Of a stretch of DNA of 10,648 nt, positions 1 to 6,325 are shown one piece after another. The DNA lies in assembly GCA_021817875.1 (NCBI GenBank), contig JAKAFQ010000105.1, positions 1 to 10,648 on the forward strand, in the 5' to 3' direction. This DNA comes from Pseudomonadota bacterium. Its GTDB lineage: Bacteria > Pseudomonadota > Gammaproteobacteria > Steroidobacterales > Steroidobacteraceae. The position numbers were made by a program, and so were the translations under genes. The notes below the pieces were generated by a model. It was not told where the DNA came from. It made no database searches and saw only the letters and a list, made by a program, of their open reading frames with translations. Position 1 is the first letter of the stretch. Every line of letters begins with the position of its first letter.

Positions 1-534
1 ATCCTGGCGCAAGCGGTGCGGCGCAACCCGGATCTCGCCGCGTTGCGCCGCGAGATCCGCGCCGACCGTTTCGATATCGAGCGCGCCCGCCTGGACTATC
101 TCCCGGACTTCACCCTTTCCCTCGCCGCCAGCCTGGACGGTGTCACGCAGAACCCGGGGGGCGGAATCATGTTTCCGATCGTGGCGTACCAGGGCATCGA
201 TGCGGCGATCCGCCAGAGCCGCGACTGGCTGCGCCAGACCCGGGCGCAACTGCGCAGCCGGCGGCTCGGCATCGCCGCCGACCTCGTTGCCGACCTGATG
301 CTGCTCGACGGGGACGAGCGCCGGATCCGTCTCTACGAAACCGAGCTGCTTCCCCGCCTGCGGCGCATGGCCGCCTTCGCCCACACGGACGTTGCGCAGG
401 ACGAGGCGCCGAGCGACGAACCGGTACGGATCGAACGGCTGCGCATCCAGGCGCAGGAGACGATCCTGGACTTGCGCCTCGACGCCGCCCGACGCGCCGC
501 CGACGTCGATGCGCTCACCGCGGCACGGCTTTGA
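1..534 (+). CDS. TolC-family outer membrane efflux protein, C-terminal part (5' end outside window)
   Basis: The reading frame is open from base 1 and stops with TGA at 532-534, leaving about 177 residues; whole family members are usually 400-480 residues, so this is the second half. Visible is the start of the second OEP repeat (AQAVRRNPDLAALRREIRAD, then the ARLDYLPDFTLSL segment). This pattern of a conserved NP near a long amphipathic helix, followed by YLPDF, is typical of CusC/CzcC-type channels. A Gly-rich turn and IMFP follow, then long Arg/Ala/Leu-rich helices matching the periplasmic alpha-barrel. Family members form trimeric channels that export metals or drugs with an RND or similar pump. 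The CusF-like gene 333 bp downstream suggests copper or silver as substrate, which is inference. The first internal GTG (16) is not a believable start. The C-terminus is shorter than usual after the last helix, so slight truncation is possible. Confidence 0.8.
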   Translation: MLAQAVRRNPDLAALRREIRADRFDIERARLDYLPDFTLSLAASLDGVTQNPGGGIMFPIVAYQGIDAAIRQSRDWLRQTRAQLRSRRLGIAADLVADLMLLDGDERRIRLYETELLPRLRRMAAFAHTDVAQDEAPSDEPVRIERLRIQAQETILDLRLDAARRAADVDALTAARL

Positions 535-866
535 CGCAGAGCGAATCGTATGCGCGAAACCTCGGCGCCCGTACCGCATGGATCACGGTATCCAGGGTGT
601 GCGGCGCGGGAAACTGCTGCAGAAGAAGAGAGGGATCGAATGCCTTGCGATGCAGCGCGCAGAAACTGCCCATCGCCCAAACGAAATGTGGCGGGCGTAG
701 GCATGGCGCAACCAGTGGGGAGAAGCTGGCGATGAGCAGCTATGGTCTCACGGCCGAGAAAGGGGGGCTCGCCATCGGAGGGAATAGTGTTGTTTGGCCC
801 CGCTAGGCGTTGTGGCTTCGCGCTGCCGCGCCACGGGAATTTGTTGATTTTGATGAAAGGACTTTC
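535..866. other. Gene-free stretch between the TolC-family gene and the CusF-like gene
   Basis: About 330 bases. Several short open frames exist on both strands, but their translations are Arg/Ala/Pro-rich and low in hydrophobic runs, with no recognisable motif and no good ribosome binding site. I see no RNA gene and no clear terminator hairpin followed by a T-run. It probably holds the promoter of the CusF-like gene, but I could not pick out a convincing -35/-10 pair. It may be the scar of deleted pump or adaptor genes, because a TolC-type gene is normally next to them. Confidence 0.5.
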
Positions 867-1229
867 ATGAAACACATGCAACTCGCGCTTCTCCTGGCCG
901 GTGCGCTGGCACTGCCGGCCCATGCGGCCATGGACAACATGCCCGCCATGGGCAACGCCCCCGAGACCAGCAGTAAAGCGCATCGGGATCCCGCTGGCCA
1001 GTCGTTCATGGCCCACGGCAAGATCAACCGAATCGATGCCGAGGCGGGGACGGTCAACATCACGCACGGGTCCATCCAGGCCCTCCACTGGCCCGGCATG
1101 ACCATGGGCTTCCGCGTGGCGGATAAGTCACTGCTCAAGGGTTTCAAGGCGGGCGACGTGGTGGATTTCGACTTGGCGAAAGCACCGAGCGGTAACTATG
1201 TTATCAGCAGGATCGCCCCGTCCAAATGA
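867..1229 (+). CDS. CusF-like periplasmic copper-binding protein
   Basis: 120 residues. The start is ATG 867, preceded by an AAAGGA ribosome binding site (856-861), and gives a clean signal peptide (MKHMQLALLLAGALALPAHA, likely cut after residue 20). The earlier in-frame ATG at 810 would put sequence ahead of that signal. The mature N-terminus is Met/His-rich (MDNMPAMG). The fold region matches the CusF/CopK-like small beta-barrel: metal ligands by analogy with E. coli CusF (H36, W44, M47, M49) are H67, W75, M78 and M80, in the segment LHWPGMTMGF. CusF binds Cu(I) and Ag(I) in the periplasm, capped by the Trp cation-pi contact, and hands them to the CusB adaptor of the RND pump. The TolC-family gene upstream on the same strand fits such a system, although no adaptor or pump gene lies between them. 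Identification is confident; the exact metal is inferred. Confidence 0.9.
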   Translation: MKHMQLALLLAGALALPAHAAMDNMPAMGNAPETSSKAHRDPAGQSFMAHGKINRIDAEAGTVNITHGSIQALHWPGMTMGFRVADKSLLKGFKAGDVVDFDLAKAPSGNYVISRIAPSK

Positions 1230-1461
1230 TCGGAAAAATTGTCGCAGCCGACGGCTAAACGTTGCCGCCTCGATGGGAGAACGCCCGGGAGCTGCGCCGC
1301 TATTTTTTTGAAACCCGAATCGGGGCTGTCCGACAGTTTTCGGTTATAGACATCGTAACCAATGGATCGGAAAAGAGAAAAACGCATTTTGGGGTGTCCA
1401 CGACTGAACGGCGAATTGCTTTGGCGGCACGCTTCCGGGTTTTGTTCCGGAGCCCCCGACG

Positions 1462-1641
1462 ATGTACGCCGGCAAACTCGTGTTCGCCCAGATCATGGAA
1501 TTCGCGCCGTGGAAGACCTTCGGCAGGTTGGTCGAGAAACACCAGGGCGATGCCAACGTCCGAACCTTCTGCTGCATCGATCCGTTCCTTTGCATGACCT
1601 TCGCGCAGTTGACCTACCGCGAGAGCCTGCGGGACATCGCC
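1462..1641 (+). pseudogene. IS4-family transposase (DUF4372-type) N-terminal fragment
   Basis: The start ATG 1462 has a GGAG ribosome binding site at 1449-1452. The first 60 residues match the N-terminal domain (DUF4372) of IS4-type transposases: MYAGKLVFAQIMEF, then KHQGD, then a Cys-containing stretch, then the hallmark LCMTFAQLTYRESLRDI. Similarity stops just after RESLRDI, about 60 residues into a protein normally 350-400 residues long, so the DDE catalytic domain is absent and the fragment cannot transpose. The frame is not closed: it runs on in phase into the envelope protein gene that starts at 1660. Upstream sequence 1300-1461 (T-run at 1303-1309) probably includes the left end of the insertion sequence, but I could not identify the terminal repeat. 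Confidence 0.75.
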
Positions 1642-1659
1642 GCTGAATGGCATGCCGCC

Positions 1660-2589
1660 ATGAAACAAAGCCGTTGGTGCGCAAGAGCGCTTGCCATGAG
1701 CGCCGTCGTTTCCCCGGTACTGGTACTTCCGGCGTTCGCGCACGGATTTGCCGGCCAACGCTTTTTCCCGGCAACGATCCTGACCGACGACCCGTTCGTT
1801 GCCGACGAAATGTCGTTGCCGACGGTTACCGGCAACCCTCCGGCCGCGGACGGGTTGCGGGAAACCGACCTCGGTTTCGACTTGTCGAAACGGATCACGC
1901 CCGATCTCGGCATGACGATTGGCGAGCAGTGGGAGCGCGTGCTCCCGGAAGGCGGAGCGGTCGCCAAGGGATGGGGCGCGCTGCAGACGGGCGTGCAATA
2001 CCAGTTCTTCGTCGACGAACCGCGGGAAAGCATCGGTCTCGTCGGCCTCAATGCGACATGGGCGAACACCGGCCGCGTCCAAGCGTTAGGAGCGCCCGAT
2101 TTCACGACGCTGTCCCCGGTATTCGACTTCGGGAAGGGCTTCGGCGACCTGCCCGATTCCGTCTGGTACCTGCGCCCGTTTGCCGTTACGGGCAACCTCG
2201 GCTTCAGTTTACCGACCAGAGCCGAGAGCGCCGGCATGCCGAACCCGGACAGCATCAATTACGGATTCGCCCTCGAGTACAGCCTGTCGTATCTCGAATG
2301 CTGCGTGAGGGACGTCGGATTGCGCCGACCGTTCAGCCAGATCATTCCGCTTGTCGAGGTTGCATACACGGCCCCGATCAATCGCGTTCCGAGCAGCCAG
2401 GCGATCGGGACAATTCAACCCGGGATCATCTGGAGCGGCCAGACGTTCCAGGTCGGCATGGAAGCGGTCGTTCCGGCGACCAGGGCGACGGGACACGGGT
2501 TGGGGTGGGTGGCGCAGCTTCACTTCTACCTCGACGATCTGTTCCCGGGCGGTATCGGCCGGCCCATTTCCGAGTGGTGGCAGCAATGA
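1660..2589 (+). CDS. Secreted or outer membrane protein of uncharacterised family, in copper island
   Basis: 309 residues from ATG 1660. I chose this start because it opens a typical signal peptide (MKQSRWCARALAMSAVV..., hydrophobic core to VLVLPAFA, likely cut before HG) and because the frame upstream is transposase sequence. No good ribosome binding site precedes 1660, so translation may depend on the IS fragment (ATG 1462). The mature protein starts with GFAGQRFFPATILTDDPFVADE, split here as GFAGQRFFPAT and ILTDDPFVADE, and ends with QLHFYLDDLFPGGIGRPI. Alternating beta-like segments (LQTGVQYQFF, IGLVGLNATW, LRPFAVTGNLGFS, FALEYSLSYL, FQVGMEAVVPA) suggest an outer membrane beta-barrel. From memory, similar proteins are common as hypothetical proteins in proteobacteria, often near metal efflux genes; I cannot name a function. 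A CC pair (LECCVRD) and few His or Met residues give no obvious metal site. A stop at 2587-2589 ends it intact. Confidence 0.75.
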   Translation: MKQSRWCARALAMSAVVSPVLVLPAFAHGFAGQRFFPATILTDDPFVADEMSLPTVTGNPPAADGLRETDLGFDLSKRITPDLGMTIGEQWERVLPEGGAVAKGWGALQTGVQYQFFVDEPRESIGLVGLNATWANTGRVQALGAPDFTTLSPVFDFGKGFGDLPDSVWYLRPFAVTGNLGFSLPTRAESAGMPNPDSINYGFALEYSLSYLECCVRDVGLRRPFSQIIPLVEVAYTAPINRVPSSQAIGTIQPGIIWSGQTFQVGMEAVVPATRATGHGLGWVAQLHFYLDDLFPGGIGRPISEWWQQ

Positions 2590-2812
2590 CCAGGATTCGT
2601 ACTGGTGAGTACTACTTTGAGGCCGTGCAAGTTCTGAAGGGGCTCGCTCAGCACTTCTTTGAAAATACGCTGGCGCCATGTCCCACATGCGCCGCCATGT
2701 GTCTGTGGCGTCGGCGAAACCTGGCAGCGTGAATGCGTCTGTCGGCACGACGAAACACTTTCCCTTTCTGAGGCAGTGCAGCCACGACCCATCCAGTATC
2801 AAATGGAGGCCG

Positions 2813-3805
2813 CTACCAACTGTCCATGCCCTGCATCGGGGATATGGATCCGAGCGCACCGACGAGAACCAGGACCGCGAGACCCAGCCCCATCTCGATC
2901 AGACTATGGCGCCTAAGCTGGCGCAGGGCTTCCACGCCGCGGCGCTGCCCTCTCTGATTGGCTTCGACAAGGCGTGGCGTCAAGTACATGCGGTTGAAGG
3001 CGGCGAGTGCGAGCATGACCAGGAACGTCGCCACCTTGAGCAGTAGCAGTCGTCCATAAAGGGTGCCAAGGAGCCGCGGTATTGTGCCGACCAGAACCCA
3101 GGTGTTGAATAGACCGGTGATGACCAGCGTGCCGACGGACGCGACACCGAGCGTCGAAAATCGCATCGTGGCGTCGCACGCAATGATCGCCCAGTCCTCG
3201 CCCGGTGTTCGCAGCGCCGCCGAGAAAAAAAGCGCGAGCGGCAGCAATCCGCCGACCCATGCCCCCGCAGAGACGAGGTGCAGCATGTCGGCGGCGATAT
3301 GCACGTCGCCCCGAACCCCCGGTGTCGCGCCGCCGTGCCCAGACCACACCAACGAGCCCAGGAAAAGTACGGCCAGCGACGTTGCGAACACTGCTTGCGG
3401 CAAAGACCACCCCGTTTCACGCCTGAACCGAGTCAGCGCGGCAGCCAGAAAGCCGGCCATTACCAAGCGCGCCTCCCAATCGTGTCCGAACCGGGTACGA
3501 GTCAGCAAGGTCGCCACGGTGCCGTCGGAGATCACGCGGATCAGCGAGGATCCCGTGATGTCGGCGGCCAAAAGCCAAAGCCAAGCCGCACCGGAAAGGA
3601 CGCTGATGGCGAGGCTGAAACAAGCAATTCGCGATAAACGCCCGCGAAACGCGGCGGCCCCCGGCGCCTCCCGGTTGGAGCTGAGGCGAAGGGCAGGCTC
3701 ACCGACGAATAGCAAGAAAATGACGATACCCGCCAACGAGATCGTCGACGCGAAGTGGACGGCGCGCGCGCCGATCAGCGGGAAATTCAGCAGCGACTCT
3801 GGCAC
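2813..3805 (-). CDS. copD: CopD-family copper resistance inner membrane protein
   Basis: 330 residues if started at GTG 3805, just after the copC stop with a GGAAGCG-like ribosome binding site; the frame extends upstream to an ATG at 3898 inside copC, but this would add unrelated polar sequence. About eight hydrophobic segments are visible, near residues 9-35, 61-81, 113-125, 139-155, 171-195, 216-240, 251-270 and 301-320. Family landmarks are WSGHGG (154-159), HIAADMLHLVSAGAWVGG (169-186) with conserved His, MRFSTLG (214-220), TGLFNTW (230-236), LGTLYGRLLLLKV (246-258) and AFNRMYLTPRL (269-279). CopD moves copper across the inner membrane, working with periplasmic CopC, which is encoded 26 bases upstream on the same strand. 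The gene is convergent with the envelope protein gene, leaving 223 bases between the two stops. Confidence 0.93.
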   Translation of the reverse strand: MPESLLNFPLIGARAVHFASTISLAGIVIFLLFVGEPALRLSSNREAPGAAAFRGRLSRIACFSLAISVLSGAAWLWLLAADITGSSLIRVISDGTVATLLTRTRFGHDWEARLVMAGFLAAALTRFRRETGWSLPQAVFATSLAVLFLGSLVWSGHGGATPGVRGDVHIAADMLHLVSAGAWVGGLLPLALFFSAALRTPGEDWAIIACDATMRFSTLGVASVGTLVITGLFNTWVLVGTIPRLLGTLYGRLLLLKVATFLVMLALAAFNRMYLTPRLVEANQRGQRRGVEALRQLRRHSLIEMGLGLAVLVLVGALGSISPMQGMDSW

Positions 3806-3831
3806 GTTCCGCTTCCGAACCGTTCCCGGCG

Positions 3832-4194
3832 CTACTTGTCCACGCTGAAACGGAATCGTCCCTCGGTCGTGTGCGTATCGACTGACAGAACCTGCCAACG
3901 GACCTCGTAGGTTCCCCGCGGCAGCGGCTTCAACGCGATGTGCAGCTCCGTCGGATCCGAAGCATCCGGGCGCACATCGCCCTCATCGACACGCGAGCCG
4001 TTTGAATCGCGGACCTCGATCTTGCTGAAAACCGGTTCGACCTCCTGTGTGAACCACAGCGACAGTTCTGCCGGTGCACCGGCAATCGTGCTGCCAACGC
4101 GAGGACTCGCGTGGTCCAACATGGCGTGTGCATGCGCGACCGACGCGGCGCATAAAAGCGGAGCCAGGCTGGCAAGCGCTAACGGATCACGCAT
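3832..4194 (-). CDS. copC: CopC-family periplasmic copper-binding protein
   Basis: 120 residues from ATG 4194, which has AGGAA (4208-4204) nine bases upstream; the other in-frame ATG at 4203 directly abuts that AGGAA and is less likely, and would add three residues. The signal peptide ends ASVAHA. The mature protein would begin HAMLDHASP, giving the N-terminal His that CopC proteins use as a Cu(II) ligand. In numbering from ATG 4203 the remaining type-II site ligands are D109 and H111 in SVDTHTTEGRF; H26 is the new N-terminus. The immunoglobulin-like fold signature LWFTQEVEP is present. There is no Met-rich Cu(I) loop, so this looks like a Cu(II)-only CopC. It stores or delivers copper to CopD, whose gene follows 26 bases downstream in the same operon. 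Confidence 0.93.
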   Translation of the reverse strand: MRDPLALASLAPLLCAASVAHAHAMLDHASPRVGSTIAGAPAELSLWFTQEVEPVFSKIEVRDSNGSRVDEGDVRPDASDPTELHIALKPLPRGTYEVRWQVLSVDTHTTEGRFRFSVDK

Positions 4195-4365
4195 GGCTTT
4201 CATTTCCTATAAGGGCCTTGCCACGCCGGCCGTAGGACAGAACAGCGGTTGCGCGGCAGGCAGAGGCAGGAGCTCGGCGAATACTCCCAGTGCAGCAGCG
4301 CGCAAACGGTCGATAGCCGAGACTTCCATGCGCAAATGGTATCGAGGACGACTGGGGTGCGAGGT

Positions 4366-4380
4366 GCGACAAATTGTCGC
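4366..4380. promoter_or_regulatory. Candidate operator palindrome upstream of copCD
   Basis: The perfect inverted repeat GCGACA-AAT-TGTCGC lies about 170 bases upstream of the copC start. It has GACAA/TTGTC half sites, loosely like the copper box TGACAA-nn-TTGTCA bound by CusR-type response regulators but with a different spacer. This resemblance is suggestive only; no regulator gene is in the window. Confidence 0.3.
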
Positions 4381-4397
4381 AGCCTCTGTGCCCAGAC

Positions 4398-4565
4398 CGG
4401 GATTCCGCTCGTCGTTTGACCTGCGCCCCTCGCGTTGGCCGTGTCGCCCGCTTTGACGAGCCGTCGCACCACCCTGAACCGTAAGCAACGGGATGATTCC
4501 CCCACCTGGGCGTTGGGATCGTCGATGTCGGTAAAGCTGCGCGCGGCGAAGACGGCCTCGCACAC
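4398..4565 (-). pseudogene. Probable remnant of IS21-family transposase IstA
   Basis: On the minus strand the segment CEAVFAARSFTDIDDPNAQ (4562-4506) resembles the stretch just after the DDE domain of IstA proteins, typically RxAFFAARSFTDLDDLNAQ. Further on in the same frame, ANARGAGQTTSGIP (to 4398) weakly resembles the VANxRxHGTTGxxP motif that follows in IstA. Between and around these the sequence is not recognisable and the DDE residues are absent, so it is a decayed piece at best. Based on remembered family patterns, not on a search. Confidence 0.35.
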
Positions 4566-4865
4566 ATAGCCGATGTCGCTGCGGAGCAGGAACTCGTGGT
4601 AAAGCCGGCAGCAACTCGGGCAGTACGCGATCGCCCTTTGGCCTCCGCAATGGGCATCAGGAATCCGGCACGCGGTACCACCACTGATACATCGCGAGCG
4701 GATCGGGCCATAATCAACCGGTCCCTCAGCGGCAGCTTACCGCCCCATTGCCCGCCGGCGCCCATGTCCGCACTGGCCGACCTGCCGTCCCTGATCGGGC
4801 GTCCTGGGCGACCGCTGCACTCGGATAACGGCTGCTGAACCAATACCGCCTCGGACAGCCGGATT

Positions 4866-4897
4866 GGGTCGCTATGCAAAGCTTTACATAGCGACCC
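4866..4897. repeat. 32-bp near-perfect palindrome in left RIT end
   Basis: Arms GGGTCGCTATG and CATAGCGACCC enclose a centre with AAAGCTTT; only one base pair of the 16 fails to match. An identical copy in inverted orientation is at 8399-8430. This is the shape expected for a tyrosine recombinase crossover site with two protein-binding arms about a short core. Assignment as the crossover site is inference. Confidence 0.85.
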
Positions 4898-4908
4898 CTA
4901 TGCATAGG
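4897..4908. repeat. Second palindrome CCTATGCATAGG in left RIT end
   Basis: A perfect 12-base palindrome abutting the 32-base palindrome and sharing its CTATG/CATAG half site. The matching copy at the right end is 8388-8399. Confidence 0.8.
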
Positions 4909-4989
4909 ACTCAACTATGGGTAGTTGCCGCCCTTCGCACCGCTGGTGACGAGGCGGGATGCGGCCTCGGCGGGCTTGATGCCGTGAGC

Positions 4990-5003
4990 AGCTATACATA
5001 GTT
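4990..5003. repeat. Inner RIT site, left copy
   Basis: AGCTATACATAGTT is the inverse of 8301-8314 (AACTATGCAAAGCT) at 12 of 14 bases and contains the same CTAT/ATAG half sites as the terminal palindromes. It lies 44 bases before the ritA start, so binding here could also control recombinase expression (inference). Confidence 0.55.
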
Positions 5004-5047
5004 CTTGCCCCCGTGTGTACTGGCGGCTCCACAACCTGGAGACCGCC

Positions 5048-6325
5048 ATGAGCACCAAGCGTCCGACTCAATCTGATCTTTCTGGCCGCGCCGGAGGCTG
5101 CGCGCCGTTGAAGCGCCACACGCAGGCCTACCGCCAGTACTTGCTCGACCGCGGCAATGCCGCCGGCTATGTGCGCACTTGCGAGGCGGCGGTGGTGCAC
5201 CTGTCGATGTGGATGAAGCAGGCCGGCCTGAGTCTGGCCGACGTAGGGGAGGAACTCGTGGCCGAGTTCCTCGAGGATCATCTTCCCGCCTGCCGCTGCA
5301 CGACGAGTGCCCGCCACCCGACCACCGTACGTGCCGCGCTTGGTCACCTGCTGGTCGTGCTGCGCAGTGCAGGCGCAATCGCGCCCGAGCCGATGGACAT
5401 GACCGAGGTGGGCCAGGAACTGCGCCGTTACGACCAGTACATGGAGCAAGTCCGAGGACTGGCCCCGAAGACCCGCGAGGGCGCGCTGCGCCTGATCGAG
5501 GCCCTGCTTCGCACGCACTTTGGCGACGACGCTCTTCGGTTCGAAGTCATCACGCCGGAACGCGTGCGTCGCTTCTTCGCCGCGCAGGCCAAGAATTACA
5601 AGACGCCGTCGAGCCTGGGCGTCGTGGTTTCGTCCCTGCGCGGCTACTTCCGCTGGCGCGCGACGTTGGGCGACCGCACCCACGCGCTGGTTGGCGCTTT
5701 GGCGTATCCGGCGAACTGGCAGCAGGCCTCGCTGCCGAAGTCTCTGGAGCCTGCCGAAGTTGAACAACTCGAGGCCGCCCTCGGCCAGCACGGCCCGTCC
5801 ATGCTGCGTGCCGACGCCATCGTGCGCTGCGCGCTCGACCTCGGCCTGCGAAGCGGCGAGGTCGCGCGCCTGAGCCTGGACGACATCGACTGGGACGCCG
5901 GCACGATCACCTTGCGCCGCACCAAAAGCCGACGGGAAGACGTGATGCCCCTGCCGGAAGCCACCGGGCAGGCCATCGCCGCCTATCTGCGCCACGAGCG
6001 ACCCAAGACCCGGCACCGGATGATCTTCGCCCGGCACATGACGCCGCAGGAACGACCGATCGGGCCGGACCTCGTGCGCAAGACCATCCGTCAGGCCTAC
6101 GCGCGCGCCGGGCTTCCGCACACGCGCTCGCACTTGCTGCGGCACACGATGGCCAGCCGGCTGCTGGCCGGCGGCGCCTCGCTCAAGGAAGTGGCCGACG
6201 TGCTGCGGCACCGCTCGCTGAACACCACGCTGATCTACGCCAAGCTCGACAGCGGCCGCCTCGTGGAAGTGGCCCTGCCTTGGCCCGGGATCCCCACCAC
6301 TGCCACGACCGGGAGGGCATCATGA
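5048..6325 (+). CDS. ritA: RIT tyrosine recombinase RitA
   Basis: 425 residues from ATG 5048, chosen for GGAG seven bases upstream; an in-frame GTG at 5015 is poorer. The N-terminal half (to about residue 230) is an alpha-helical SAM-like core-binding domain with an early basic stretch; the catalytic domain follows. Catalytic residues: R268 (LGLRSGEV), K293 (RRTKSRR), H362 and R365 (SHLLRHT), H388 (VLRHRSLNTT) and nucleophile Y397 (LIYAK). The enzyme cuts and joins DNA through a 3'-phosphotyrosyl link. It is the first gene of the trio; its TGA overlaps the ritB ATG (ATGA at 6322-6325), indicating coupled translation. The tail past Y397 is short (28 residues) and Pro/Thr-rich. Clear as a tyrosine recombinase; the RitA label comes from gene order. 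Confidence 0.92.
   Translation: MSTKRPTQSDLSGRAGGCAPLKRHTQAYRQYLLDRGNAAGYVRTCEAAVVHLSMWMKQAGLSLADVGEELVAEFLEDHLPACRCTTSARHPTTVRAALGHLLVVLRSAGAIAPEPMDMTEVGQELRRYDQYMEQVRGLAPKTREGALRLIEALLRTHFGDDALRFEVITPERVRRFFAAQAKNYKTPSSLGVVVSSLRGYFRWRATLGDRTHALVGALAYPANWQQASLPKSLEPAEVEQLEAALGQHGPSMLRADAIVRCALDLGLRSGEVARLSLDDIDWDAGTITLRRTKSRREDVMPLPEATGQAIAAYLRHERPKTRHRMIFARHMTPQERPIGPDLVRKTIRQAYARAGLPHTRSHLLRHTMASRLLAGGASLKEVADVLRHRSLNTTLIYAKLDSGRLVEVALPWPGIPTTATTGRAS

Larger units (their letters stand above)
4204..4775. other. Region between copC and the RIT element: no intact gene
   Basis: About 570 bases. It must hold the copCD promoter, read leftward, but I could not fix its boxes. Longer open frames on the minus strand (4200-4879) are Arg/Ala/Ser/Pro-rich and shift frame wherever they resemble a known protein. 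What can be supported is one 15-base palindrome (4366-4380) and a short stretch like IS21 IstA (4398-4565), both listed separately. The rest looks like eroded mobile-element sequence. Confidence 0.5.
4776..4924 (+). repeat. RIT left inverted repeat (149 bp, two tiers)
   Basis: Ungapped inverse match to 8372-8520. Counted by eye, inner bases 4853-4924 match at 71 of 72 (only 4864 differs) and outer bases 4776-4852 match at 54 of 77. Similarity stops abruptly inward of 4924. The inner tier carries a 32-base and a 12-base palindrome. Confidence 0.9.

Noticed and set aside
333..1088. A 251-codon open frame on the minus strand.
   Set aside because: It lies opposite the TolC-family and CusF-like genes; its sequence is Arg/Ser/Ala-rich with no motif, as expected for a GC-rich shadow frame.
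1236..1249. A 14-base match (AAATTGTCGCAGCC) with 4371-4384, overlapping the palindrome upstream of copC; possible second regulator site.
   Set aside because: A chance 14-base match in a window of this size is expected roughly once in five windows, and the copy at 1236 lies after the CusF-like stop and lacks the other half of the palindrome.
1280..1312. A possible terminator: GC-rich sequence followed by a run of seven T at 1303-1309.
   Set aside because: No stable stem directly precedes the T-run; the run may belong to the left end of the IS4 remnant.
2586..2732. A 48-codon frame whose ATG overlaps the stop of the envelope protein gene (ATGA), reading MTRIRTGEYYFEAVQVLKG and on.
   Set aside because: No recognisable family, an unusual Cys/Trp/Arg-rich end, and frames of similar length exist in all other phases of this 223-base gap. 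It could be a small coupled gene, but there is nothing beyond the overlap to support it.
2209..2859. A 216-codon minus-strand frame between copD and the envelope gene, including LILDGSWLHCLRKGKCFVV.
   Set aside because: Most of it is antisense to the envelope protein gene and the rest gave no family I could recognise; possibly a gene scrap, but not supportable.
4776..4910. Both outer repeat arms can be read in one frame as a similar peptide (ADLP..., then GSLCKALHSDPYA), as if a gene end were shared.
   Set aside because: The left copy has an internal stop, and the 23 differences in the outer arms fall about equally on the three codon positions (9, 8 and 6), so there is no sign of protein-coding selection. 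DNA homology explains it.
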